DNA of 64,000 nt from Panulirus ornatus (lineage: Eukaryota > Arthropoda > Malacostraca > Decapoda > Palinuridae). A model generated the notes under the pieces. It saw only the letters and a program-made list of their open reading frames with translations. It did not search any database and was not told the origin of the DNA. A program made the translations under genes and the position numbers. Below are positions 53,466-64,000 of the stretch, piece by piece. Location of the stretch: NCBI RefSeq assembly GCF_036320965.1, contig NC_092281.1, forward strand, positions 14,755,719-14,819,718, given 5' to 3'. Each line of letters starts with the position of its first letter. Within the stretch, counting starts at the first letter, position 1.

Positions 53466-54472
53466 GAGGAAAACTCTACATGCAGCACAGCTTCTGTCCT
53501 CTATCTACACCCCCTGTAAGCCTCCGACCCCTTCATGCCCTCACTTAAAAGATAAAAGAAAGAAATAACAAATCCCGCTTCTTTCCTCCCCCTACAGGAC
53601 AGCCTCAGTGACCCAGACCCTCCCGTGTCCCAGGTGACCCGATAACCTCGTATGCCTGACCCTACGGCTTCCAGTCCCACCCCCCACCAAACCCCATGAC
53701 CTCTGACCCTCTCCATCCCAACCCCCCACTTACTGATCATGTGAACGACTCCTCAAGTCTCGGGTCATGACAGTGCGGTCCCCACGCTGCAAAGAAGGTC
53801 AAAGGACCCACGACAAGACAATACCAAACCCTTCCTTCCCCGACCTGGGTGCCAGCGGAAGGCTAGGAGCAGCCTGCCAGCACGCGTCATGCGGCAAGGC
53901 TTGGGGTGGAGGTGGGTTTAGGGGAAGAGAGGAGAGCCGTAGGGGGTGGGAGGTAGGGATGGAGGTTCCGTAAGCCGTGGGTGGAGGGAGACCTCTGCCT
54001 GACCCGCAGGTGCCCATCTATTAATAACTTCCTGGTACAATGTAAACACCCGAGTTTCTCTCTTCAACTACATCCTTGTGAGAGAGCGTGAGTAACGGGG
54101 GCCCCAAGAGAGTGTCTTGTCCCCGACCCGTACCTTACTCAAGCGCCCAGCACGACTCTACTCCGAGGTGAGGGGCAAGTACTTACGCCACGGTAGCAGG
54201 CAGGTACGACCTTACTCCACGGTAAGCGGCAGGACCTTCCTCCAGACAAGAGGACCTTACTCAAAGTTGCCGTGACCTTGTAGGCTGCCACTCGTGTGGT
54301 GAGTGAGTCAGACAGGTCCTCCTCGGGCCACTCTGGCTGATGATTTATGAAGAACCTGTTTATTCCAGTGTCGCCAACACTGGTTCACAGCTTTAAGATT
54401 AATTCCATTTATCACTCGTTTCCTCTTACCTGTTTATACATCAGTAAATGCATACAACAACACTAACACAGC

Positions 54473-54475
<3 letters not shown>
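53466..54475. other. Gene-free stretch
   Basis: C-rich 53580-53740; between 54115 and 54260 CGACC(T/C)TTACTC- and GGCAGG-type words repeat loosely at about 45 bp. No gene recognised. Confidence 0.5.

Positions 54476-54562
<87 letters not shown>
54476..54562. repeat. Microsatellite (TA)n
   Basis: Perfect TA run of about 43 units. Confidence 0.98.
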
Positions 54563-54565
<3 letters not shown>

Positions 54566-55309
54566 AAAGAAGATGCCTAACGATACATGTGACAAGAAAT
54601 ATATACACTAAATCAGAAACACATACACTTGTACATGACAGAATTTAGTAATATCTTATCTACAGCTCACTGCTTTGTGATCCACACAACTATTGGTACC
54701 CTGACACGTTGCTCTGGGCTCTCTTATGGTGGTGACGAGGGGCGTTTGTCTCACTAACCCCCGGGTCATCTACCACCCTGCTCCACCACCACTACCACCA
54801 CCATCCGTCTCCATCTCAGGAACGTAAATGTTCCCTCCTCCATCATCTGTTTTACTCTACAGTCTTCACGAACAGATGCTTCTTATAACCCGAGCCTTTA
54901 ACTGTTTCTTCTGCAGGTACTTTTGAATAACAGTGTGCGTGTGTTCTGTGTCTGTTCAGCACGTACGATACCAGACCCTTTTTTTTTTCTGGCCTTTTTC
55001 ATCTCTCCATATGTCTCCTCCCTTCACGTCTGACAGTTCTCCTGCCGCCTCAAAGTCGTCTATATGCAACCCGTCTGTCTATTTGTAAAACCGTATCTTA
55101 ATCCTCGATTCAATCTTTACGTGCGCCTGCGTTAGACACACCTGGACTGTAAACTTCAATGCGCCTCTTCCACTACCGAAATAAACATCTCACAGGAAAC
55201 AATACGCGAGACGGACCGATTGTTAAGGCGATTATGATGTTTCTCTCTATCTCTCTCAGTGAGACTCCTTACGATATCTTCACCATCACCTCTATCCTGC
55301 TACCACACC
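54563..55309. other. Gene-free stretch
   Basis: Short (CCA)n at 54783-54803 and a T-run at 54980-54989. Nothing gene-like. Confidence 0.5.
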
Positions 55310-55367
55310 ACACACGCACACACATACACACACACACACACACAACACACACACACACACACACACG
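55310..55367. repeat. Imperfect (CA)n microsatellite
   Basis: CA-dominated run with GC, TA and AA interruptions. Confidence 0.93.
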
Positions 55368-56339
55368 CCGGGTTCCTCCCATTCACTGAGTGTCCACAAA
55401 TCCGATTAAGAACGAACACTTATCCTCTTTTTATGAAGGTGATTAGTGTCTTTTTTATCTATTTTTTTTTTTTCAAAATACTGAGTATCAAAAGCAGAAT
55501 TACCCTACCACGAACCCTTTGTATTATACAATGAGAGACTGGTGGTTCCACACCTCCAGGATTAAAAGGGACACAGGATCCCCGTAGGTGACATTACGAT
55601 CCTATGGACGCCAGGATCCACTCCCCTGTTTATAGTCTACCCCCTCAGGCCTGTCAGTCCTCACATAAAGACTCGGATCCTCTATTGTAAGGGTATGGGC
55701 GCCACAACAGAGGGTATTACAGGGGATACGTAAACAATCTTTCTACTATGGACAGTCCAGAGACCCATCTCTCGCACCGTATAAGGACAGAGACTTGATA
55801 ACAAGCGGCTATACTCCCTTCCCTCTCTCTCATCACCCACCCCCAGCAGATGAGTCCCTCCGCCAGCTGTTTCTACACCCCTCCCGCCTCGGTACAAGTG
55901 CGCCCTGCACCCCGCTGGTGCCTACCTGCCTCTTCAACCCTATAGACAGAATTAGGAGTTTAAGTGGCGGAAAAGGACAATAGGATGGCGCCGCCTCAGC
56001 CCCTTTGCTCCCACTCACTACTTCCTTACTTCACATCATCATCCCTCCCCCTCTCCTCCCTCCCACTAACCTCACCCACCATGAACACATTAACCCTCAC
56101 CTCCACCCCACCATCCCTAAAACCCACCCAGCTACCTTTCCCTCCCCCTCCACTCCACTCCACTCCCCGTTATCTGTTCACACAGATTGGTCCTCTTGAA
56201 AGAGGGTAATGAAGGGCGTACTCCACTGACCACATGGATGCTGCCGGGAACTGCCCCTAACCCCGTGCGCTGGTGGGTGAACACAGCGACCCCGGGCTAA
56301 CTGGTGACGGTTTCAGAACCTCGACTAATGATCCGTATG
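55368..56339. other. Gene-free stretch
   Basis: 56000-56165 is C-rich with CTCCACTCCACTCC-type words. No gene recognised. Confidence 0.5.
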
Positions 56340-56535
56340 AACACCACCACCGAAGCTCGGTGGGAGAGGCGCACCGGTGGATTACTACCACTCTAAACGA
56401 CCGACCCACCCCACAGGTAGGATGAAGAGCTGGTTCGGCCGTGGGCTCACTGCCGCGCCCGTGATTCGAAGCCCAGGTGCGCACCTGGCGTGAATCATGG
56501 TCAGCGACGCTAACCCCTACACCGTGCATGTGTGA
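56340..56535 (-). mobile_element. tRNA-derived SINE, minus strand
   Basis: On the minus strand GTGTAGGGGTTA (56511-56522) sits in the A-box position and GGCTTCGAATC (56463-56473) is a near-perfect B-box. They are followed by GGGCGCGGCAGTGAGCCCAC, AGCTCTTCATCCTACCTG and GGTCGGTCGTTTAGAGTGG. The order and spacing follow the 28.2 kb SINE, so it is the same family, diverged. The A-box region recalls a valine-type tRNA, but the clover-leaf is not complete. Confidence 0.7.
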
Positions 56536-56724
56536 GTCTGTGTTTGAGGGAGCGCCCGGAAATGTCCGCGTGCATTCCATTATAAAAACATCAGTCAATC
56601 TCCCCACAACACATCTTTCCCCATGACTAGCAGCCAGCCCGCCAGCCAGCAGGGCGCCTGAGGAACCCAACACGACGCATCCCGACTCCATCACCAGACA
56701 CAAGGCACGACACCTACACATGCA

Positions 56725-56945
56725 GTCCCGGCCACACCCACGTCCCCCAGTCCCAGCAACAACCATGTCCACAAGTCCTAGATACACCCTTGTCACAAGT
56801 CCCAGCAGCATCCAGGTTCCAAGTCCCAGCCACACCCACGTCCCCAGCCCTAGCAACGCTCACGTCCCCAGTCCCAACCACACTCACATACTCAGTCCCC
56901 ATCACACGCACGTCCCCAGTTCCAGAATCACCCACGTCCCACACC
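56725..56945. repeat. Minisatellite, 24-bp unit, about 9 copies
   Basis: CCACACCCACGTCCCCAGTC plus CCAG or similar recurs at 24 bp, imperfect at the left. An eight-residue VPSPSHTH-type repeat reads through one frame; probably incidental. Confidence 0.88.
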
Positions 56946-57785
56946 GTACACAACTCACCCCTACCCTTTCCTCCGCCTCAGCAATGATATCAAAATTTCC
57001 TTAGGAATAAGAACTGGTACAGTACCAATACTACCAAACGCGCCCCCCCAAAAAAAACAACTTTCTTCACCATCACCAACCATCGCCGTTCAACCTACCA
57101 TTCGTCCTACTGGCGACTAAGCGCTGAAATGGGCGAGAGATTGCAGATCATATGTGACGAGGTTGTCTCCTATGGTCGCATCCTGACCACTCGGGAACAC
57201 CGGCACTGGCCGCATGAAGGTCCTCCGGAAGCATGGGTTCACCAGCTAACCATTTATGTGTTGTAACGGGTAAATAACATTGCCCGCTGCGTGACCGTGA
57301 CTTGCTTTTGTCTCAGCCATACACAGTGGGCTCCAAGCCGGGAGGCCGGCGTGGCAGCACCAGCGACCAACGGACACACACACACACACACCATCTATTA
57401 CCAATACCACCATCCGAGCGAAACATCCACCTCTGCTAACCATCACAACCATTGCTACTGCTACCATAATCATCACCATCACTCGACCAAAACCATGCGG
57501 TATCACAACTCCCACCACTACCACCACAAAAGACGATACAACTACCACTCACAACCACGCGAGATGATGCGAACTAGCAACCACCACCACAACCACAAGG
57601 AACACCCGACGTCCCTGCCAGCACTGTTCCGGGTGGGGGCATCCGAGATGCTCCAGGATCGACCGTTCGTGTACATCCCTCAAATCCATCAGTCCACGAC
57701 CATTTTTATGTCGTCTGACATTTACCGCTAGTTAATAATGGGTACGTTTTGGGGCGGTGCCGGGCTGCCCCATGACGAACATGAC
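56946..57785. other. Gene-free stretch
   Basis: A short (CA)n run at 57375-57390 and CACCA/ACCAC-rich sequence at 57390-57600 (His-rich frames are compositional). No gene recognised. Confidence 0.5.
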
Positions 57786-57905
57786 ACGCTAACCCGCCGT
57801 CCGGACACGTCATGCACACCTGTCAGCCACAACACTCTTCCTGCAGACGGACACGTCATCTTACACCTGTCATCCCACAACACTTGCGACGGACCAACAT
57901 GCTGT
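57786..57905. repeat. Degenerate direct repeat, about 45-50 bp, 2-3 copies
   Basis: GGACACGTCATGCACACCTG TCAGCCACAACACT and GGACACGTCATCTTACACCTG-type words follow one another; a third, weaker unit has a CACATCTGT ending. Confidence 0.75.
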
Positions 57906-58214
57906 GCACATCTGTGATCTCTCGGAGGTTCCTGGTCATTGCAGCCACGCCACGCACACTGGGCTCTTTTGCCTTGCCTTTTGCAGACTCCTGTGGCTAT
58001 CCTACATCCACACCCCCCGCAGCTCACACTCTGGCTAAGCTCCCCTGGTGAGGACCAGGTCGTCTCAGCTGTCGGATGCTTCAGCCCTCATTCTTGCATC
58101 TACCATACTCAGGCAGACTGGTCTAAAATACCTTACATGTGCTTGTCTTCTTGAGTCCAAAGCTCGGGAGTAGGCCAACAGAGTCGTGGGTTCCAGCTGA
58201 TGTCTATATTACCA
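57906..58214. other. Gene-free stretch
   Basis: Nothing recognised. Confidence 0.5.
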
Positions 58215-58400
58215 TACCCTAATACCTCTGACATCATCTTTTCTCTCACAGGGATTCAAATTAGGCAAACTCTTCAATCTGTCAAGGGAATATCTTCGAG
58301 TGCAGGTTGGGGAAGAGACCCTTCAATATTTTCCATATATGCATCTAGCATTTACGTTCTAATCAGTATAATGCAGGAGCTTTAAACCTCCCGTCCCACT
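58215..58400 (+). repeat. Possible R1 3' segment, diverged
   Basis: GAGTGCAGGTTGGGGAAGAG, ACCCTTCAATATTTTCCATA and TGCATCTAGCATTTACG resemble the 22660-22700 and 38780-38830 segments of R1 at about 65% by eye. Confidence 0.35.
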
Positions 58401-58780
58401 GAGTTAAAAGCCTGAGTGAAGCAAAAGAGACACGGTAGAGGACCTTTAGATGTTTCCTTTCTTGTGTGTCCCCCAACTCTGTATGGTGATGTTAGCACAC
58501 ACCAGGACTCCGGCCAGGAGAGAACAAATGCTGTGACCTCACTGACTTGCTTCCCTGGGTTCAAAACTTCTCTGTCATCAACATATTATCATCGTCATCA
58601 TGCCAAGATGCCTTACGTTTCCTCTCGTGTTATGATGTCTTTGTTTTCGGTATGGAACGACTTCAGTCCTCCTGCAGTCACGTACGTGTGTGTTCCACCG
58701 TGCTGTTACTACTAGCCCAACATTAAGGCTGTATCACATCACAACCACGAATCTCCTGGTCAGCCGCCAGTAACTCTGTG
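58401..58780. other. Gene-free stretch, probably repeat-derived
   Basis: GGTGATGTTAGCACACACCA (58484) resembles words at 22794 and 31142. No gene recognised. Confidence 0.4.
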
Positions 58781-58822
58781 AATACTCCGATGAGTCCACG
58801 GGAAAAATGAAACACGGTAAGT

Positions 58823-58863
58823 TCCCAAGTGCACTTTCGTGTAATAATCACATCATCAGGGGA
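58823..58863 (-). ncRNA. Hammerhead-ribozyme-like motif, minus strand
   Basis: On the minus strand: stem I strand TCCC (58863-58860), core CTGATGA (58859-58853), a 14-base stem II region, core GAAA (58838-58835), stem III GTGCAC, TT, then stem I return GGGA (58826-58823). The core A, GTGCAC and first T form the self-complementary AGTGCACT. A stem III with no loop fits the minimal type I hammerheads of Penelope-like elements, which are thought to act as dimers. The weak point is stem II: only three pairs (GTG with CAC) and one unpaired U next to the core. Confidence 0.5.
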
Positions 58864-58997
58864 GACACAAGAAAGAAATATAACAGTCAGTCGATATACA
58901 ACGAAGAGACGTAGCTAGGACGCCATTTGGTAAACATGTGATTGTCTAAGACAGACAACGAGCGTATCAACTGACTGTTACATTTCCCTCTTGTGTC

Positions 58998-59038
58998 TCC
59001 CCTGATGATGTGATTATTACACGAAAAAGCACTTGGGA
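58998..59038 (+). ncRNA. Hammerhead-ribozyme-like motif, plus strand, decayed stem III
   Basis: Stem I TCCC (58998-59001), CTGATGA (59002-59008), stem II region, GAAA (59023-59026), AAGCAC, TT, GGGA (59035-59038). Core and stem I match the minus-strand copy. Stem III has AAGCAC where the other has GTGCAC, which breaks its self-complementarity, so this copy is less likely to be active. Confidence 0.45.
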
Positions 59039-59108
59039 ACTTATCGTGTTTCATTTTCCCCGTGAACTCATCGGAATATACTTGATCACGCGCAAAATTG
59101 TGATCCTT

Positions 59109-59361
<253 letters not shown>

Positions 59362-59442
59362 TATACATATATATATACATATACACACACGCACACATAC
59401 ACACACACACGCACACACACACACACATACATATATATACAT
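59362..59442. repeat. Mixed (TA)n/(CA)n tract
   Basis: TATACATA and CACACACGCACACA words alternate for about 80 bp next to the R2 5' boundary. Confidence 0.85.
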
Positions 59443-59569
59443 ATGAAAAATGCAAGAAACAATCTAGAAAACAAACTTTTAGCTTGAAATGAATGAAAAA
59501 ATGAATGTCACACAATGGTTCAACCCCTGGCTATGGAAAAGGAAATGTACAATCCATTCACACAAACGT

Positions 59570-60131
<562 letters not shown>

Positions 60132-60358
60132 CGGAGGAAGGAGGAGAAGGAGGAGGAAGAGAGGAGGAGGAGGAGGAGGAGGAGGAGGAGGAGGAGGAGG
60201 AGGAGGAGGAGGAGGAGGAGGAGAAGAAGAAGAAGAAGAAGAAGAAGAAGAAGAAGAAGAAGAAGAAGAAGAAGAAGAAGAAAGAAGAAGAAGAAGAAGA
60301 AGAAGAAGAAGAAGAAGAGAAAAAGAAGAAGAAGAAGAAGAAGAAGAAGAAGAAAAAG

Positions 60359-60388
<30 letters not shown>
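60132..60388. repeat. 257-bp purine tract (GAG)n-(GAA)n
   Basis: Entirely purine on the + strand: GAG-dominated to about 60222, then GAA units with a few AAAG/GAGAAAAA interruptions. The poly-Glu, poly-Gly, poly-Lys and (minus) poly-Leu/Ser/Phe frames are artefacts. Confidence 0.98.
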
Positions 60389-60389
<1 letters not shown>

Positions 60390-60694
60390 GAACATCCCTT
60401 ACCCAGCAAACCACACGTGTGAGTCACGTCATCAGAAAACAAACCCACATCACATTTCTTGGTTTGCACAGCGTATTCCGTCGTTTACATGCCACGACAC
60501 ACATCTTACGCAGGCAAGACCAACATCATCTGCGGAACAAACACCTGAAATCGGCCGGAAACATCGGGATAAGAAGAACAAGCAACACTCACGTTCCAAT
60601 CTACATGGTAATAAATATTGTAACGATTCGTTGGTCCAAGCTGAAATTACCATATTTCCCGTTTCAAAAAAGCTTCTGCACCAGATTTCCCTCA
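60389..60694. other. Gene-free stretch
   Basis: Nothing recognised. Confidence 0.5.

Positions 60695-60753
<59 letters not shown>
60695..60753. repeat. Microsatellite (CA)n
   Basis: Perfect CA run of about 29 units. Confidence 0.98.
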
Positions 60754-60755
<2 letters not shown>

Positions 60756-61171
60756 AATCGGCAACATACATAGGACAGTGGCCAAACGCGAGCTGCTGCC
60801 CCCACTGAAAAAATGATTAAATGTCGGTATAATTGTGCTTAAAAGAGAAATCAGCGACATATTATTCCACAGCAAAAATCAGCCACATAACCCCTGCACA
60901 TAACACGATTTGTTAATAACATTAAAAAAAAAATGGATCAACATTTGCAACCTAAACATACACCAGCCCCGACAGCACGGCTTGCCACGGAGCAGAAATG
61001 AGTGGGAAAAAAAAAACCCACCCGCCCCCAGCACTGACCCCGAACTCCCCTGATTATTCCCCCATGCCAAGCACAACTTAATAACACACAACCCAGGACG
61101 AATATCAGTTCGAAATTTCCAGTGGACTCAGACCCACAGGCTGGGGGAAATATGAAATAAATAATGGCGAC

Positions 61172-61173
<2 letters not shown>
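60754..61173. other. Gene-free stretch
   Basis: Short A-runs at 60924 and 61008. Nothing recognised. Confidence 0.5.

Positions 61174-61237
<64 letters not shown>
61174..61237. repeat. Microsatellite (AC)n
   Basis: Perfect AC run of about 32 units. Confidence 0.98.
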
Positions 61238-61239
<2 letters not shown>

Positions 61240-61678
61240 GCAAATCCGTAGTTCCAGCACTCTGACATGCCCCGGATAAATCCAGGGCCGGACCATATTA
61301 ATGCAGCTGATGCAAATCGGTAAGCAAAACACACACAGACATACATACACACACACACCCACACAAAACCCAAACATGCAAATCCCTCTCGGAACACGTC
61401 TCTCCCAACCCACCATCCGATATTCCAATACAAACCCGACCTTCCCATCTTGCCTTCCGTCCTTACCATTTCCCTCCCTTCCTACGCCGACCCTTCCCTT
61501 CATCTCCCCTTCCTCGCCTGCCCTGTTATTATTCTCTCCCCTCCCTCCATCACCCCAGCACCGCCCCAGCCGTCCGTACCCGGCCCACACACGCCCCCAG
61601 TCTATTCTTCTGCTGCAAAAATCAAAGGTGAGCATTAAAGTGCGTGAGAAAACACGATGAGCAGAGAGGAGAAAGAGA

Positions 61679-61680
<2 letters not shown>
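61238..61680. other. Gene-free stretch
   Basis: Pyrimidine-rich at 61430-61600. No gene recognised. Confidence 0.5.

Positions 61681-61747
<67 letters not shown>
61681..61747. repeat. Microsatellite (GT)n
   Basis: Perfect GT run of about 33 units. Confidence 0.98.
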
Positions 61748-61748
<1 letters not shown>

Positions 61749-63871
61749 AGGTGTGTACATGCGTGTCTGCCTTAGTTTCCACGTCTGTCGTGACTGGGAC
61801 ACAGACACGAGCCTAGAGAGAGACAGAGACTAACACCAAGAGGTGAGGAAGGGCCACATCCCACCCCTGGCTGCCCTCACCATCATCTTGCCCTTAACAT
61901 CATCCATCAGCAGCTCCTCCCCGCCTACCTCAGGTGCTGAGGACAGGTATCCCCCCACCCTCCGTCCGCGCTTGCCTCCGTGCATCCCTTACCCTGACAC
62001 TAAAAAAAAAAAAAAAAGAGAAAACAAAAAACATAAAAACCCCAGAGTGCCAGCTGGACGTAAGAGTATATCACACGCCGGTTAAGACCACCAGGGATCA
62101 ACCGTAGTGGCCGTTTAACTGCGACATTCTCACCCCTGGAACGAATGAGCCAAATGAAACGAGCCGTTATGGATCGAACAGTTCCGGGTATCGTGATGCG
62201 GTTAGCGAGGAACCAGCGGCTACATGGATGGAGTCCGTCTGTGTGAGGTAACTGGGCCTCCCTCCCTCAACCACTGCCCTCCTAACCTTTCCCTCACTCA
62301 CATACTCGCAATCCCTCTCCATCCCCACTCCCTACCGTTCTATTTTCTCTCACTGTTCACTGTCTCTCCCCTTTACCCTACTGCCCCATTCACTCTGGCC
62401 TCGCTACTTCCTCTCCCGCTGGTTCACACACACTCTCATTCCTCGGTGCATCTCCCTTTACCCCTCGTCGTTCCATTCTTCCCTACCGTTCTCCCTCGGG
62501 AACATGTGGCCACGTCTTTAGCTACAGAGCTTCGGCAACAATACCTGACCGCATAATTTTCCTGTACGGAAACAGGAGTGCATTAGGACGGCACTTTTCC
62601 GAATACTGGAACCTGGAGTTTGGCTGTCAGCGATCCAGCGACCCGGGACCATTCCAGAGGTTCCAGGGCAGGCAGGCAACAGGTCCCAGGGGCACTGAGT
62701 GAGGCTGCGGGCTGCGGCTGCCCACAGTCTGCCTCATCCTGGGTTATTCATGGGTGGCTGGCCACACATGCACCCGCCGGGAAACACACGCAGGTCATTT
62801 TCCACGTCGAACTCTCCCACGGTAGGAATGTGCCCTACCCTGCTCCCAGCCAACCAGCCAGCCATACTATCTGACGTCAACCACCCAGCTGCCTCGCCGA
62901 GGTTCGGTCGGCCACAAAGACCCCGTGTCCTACATCAGCGGGTCCTTATCGATAAGGGAGAAATTCGTGATCACCAAACAATACACATTTCCCTATCTTT
63001 TAACACTGCGAAATTCCGAATTTTTTCATCAGACTTCCTATGGTTCTCCAGAAATAAAGCAACTGTATGCAGTGCTAAACGTCGTTTCATTTCTGGCCGA
63101 AGAGACCAGCGCGTGCGTGTGCTTCGAAACTCTACGTTGTCTGGGACTATGGTGTGAATAACACAGCTTCGAAGCTTCTGAATCGATTTCCAGTCCATCC
63201 TCCACTCAAGGTTCCACACGGCCCGCACTGCTCTCAATATGGGGCACTGGTAACAGCAGCCACACACAAGACATACCATCCGGCCGGACCACTGTGGTCC
63301 AGCCTACATGGTTGTGTATTGTACCTATGAGGTACCTGATCCATCAAAATCTTCCTCTATCGAGTCTCCCATATTCATATAATAAATATATAGTCTGATT
63401 CCTGTCATAATTTCACCGAAACTGAGGAGAGGCCTTCAAAAAAAGGGCTGAATCCTGTGGCATAAGGGCCCCATGCTTTTTCACAAGAGCGAGCGTCTTG
63501 CAGTCGCACTATCACTATCATTTTCTTCAAAGGGTCAAAATGTCTTTAATGAATCATCGAGATCCCACACAACGTAAACAAAAGAGGCCAGGCTCTCTCG
63601 CCACACTGCCAGTACAACCAGGACCTGGCTTGGCAAACGCTGGGTTATCACAACATCAGCTGTACGACCTCCGTAATCACCAGGTCACATCGCCAAGCCA
63701 GGGAGACCAACTACAACCATCCACACAACACAACATATGGTCACTTAAGACTTTTACTCGCATGATGCACGCCGTCAACCTCTGCTGTACATCCTATGAT
63801 AAACATCTCGTGATGGTCAAACTAGGAAGTCGATCGTGACAAAATCTGTTATAGCCAGTATGAAGTCACAT
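61748..63871. other. Gene-free stretch, longest without a clear array
   Basis: A-run at 62004-62017; pyrimidine-rich 62260-62490. The 62900-63290 and 63480-63840 segments hold open frames (152, 102 and 113 codons) of mixed composition without recognisable domains or gene signals. They may be old mobile-element pieces or chance. Confidence 0.45.

Positions 63872-63945
<74 letters not shown>
63872..63945. repeat. Microsatellite (CT)n
   Basis: Perfect CT run of about 37 units; the window ends 55 bases later without another feature. Confidence 0.98.
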
Positions 63946-63948
<3 letters not shown>

Positions 63949-64000
63949 AGAGCCATCGCATAAACATAAGCTCCAAAAGAGCACACAAAACAGGCCCGAC

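Larger units (their letters stand above)
58781..59080. mobile_element. Inverted repeat, two hammerhead-bearing arms (Penelope-like candidate)
   Basis: Two arms of about 114 bp (58781-58894 and 58967-59080) are reverse complements with few mismatches, around a 72-bp spacer. The left arm read on the minus strand and the right arm read on the plus strand both give ACTGACTGTTA, TTGTGTCTCC, CCTGATGATGTGATTATTAC, ACGAAA, CACTTGGGAACTTA and CGTGTTTCATTTT. Hammerhead ribozymes in terminal repeats are an established property of Penelope-like retroelements. No reverse transcriptase is present here, so this would be a terminal-repeat remnant. I remember near-identical units in lobster sequences but cannot verify that here. 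Confidence 0.6.

Noticed and set aside
63498..63839. 113-codon mixed-composition open frame near the right end
   Set aside because: No recognised motif, no start context, splice or polyadenylation evidence; left as unrecognised.

Overview
This window looks like non-genic DNA from an animal nuclear genome, most likely a decapod crustacean. I recognise no complete protein-coding gene, rRNA or functional tRNA gene on either strand. The decapod call rests on three things. Very long dinucleotide microsatellites ((CT/AG)n, (CA/GT)n, (TA)n) occur roughly every 1-1.5 kb. Minisatellites are numerous. Several interspersed repeats resemble sequences I remember from lobster and other decapod genomes: the AT-bounded element at 13.11-13.36 kb, the inverted hammerhead-like unit at 58.78-59.08 kb, and the family here called R1. 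A spiny lobster is my best guess at a narrower group, but that is recollection, not a search. By hand count about 4 kb (about 6%) is perfect microsatellite.

Layout. 0-10 kb: microsatellites, arrays with 36-, 36-, 40-, 27-, 56- and 49-bp units, and copy 1 of repeat pair R3. 10-20 kb: the first 21-bp array, a polypyrimidine block, a full AT-bounded R2 element, and 30- and 22-bp arrays. 20-34 kb: two R1 copies, a tRNA-derived SINE, a G-poor CATCCAACCA-like tract, a Z-DNA-prone (GT)n-(GCGT)n-(GC)n run, the second 21-bp array, R3 copy 2 and a divergent tRNA-like repeat. 34-48 kb: a 42-bp array, the longest R1 copy, the third 21-bp array, a 46-bp array abutting a SINE 3' half with a (TG)n tail, G-runs, and a tandem duplication containing its own (GA)n tract. 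48-58 kb: microsatellites, a degenerate array, 25- and 24-bp arrays, another SINE and the R5 pair. 58.2-60.4 kb: the most structured part. An inverted repeat carries one hammerhead-ribozyme-like motif per arm, followed by (TA)n, an inverted R2 5' part, a separate R2 3' end with poly(A)-(TA)n, and a 257-bp GAG/GAA purine tract. 60.4-64 kb: microsatellites and unrecognised sequence.

Interpretation. Nothing here works together as a pathway. The organisation is that of a repeat-rich intergenic or intronic region, in which retroelement remnants and tandem repeats are joined through microsatellites. Almost all open reading frames come from simple repeats or minisatellites. The most interesting signals are the paired hammerhead-like motifs and the 21-bp minisatellite that recurs at three loci with a related non-tandem tail.
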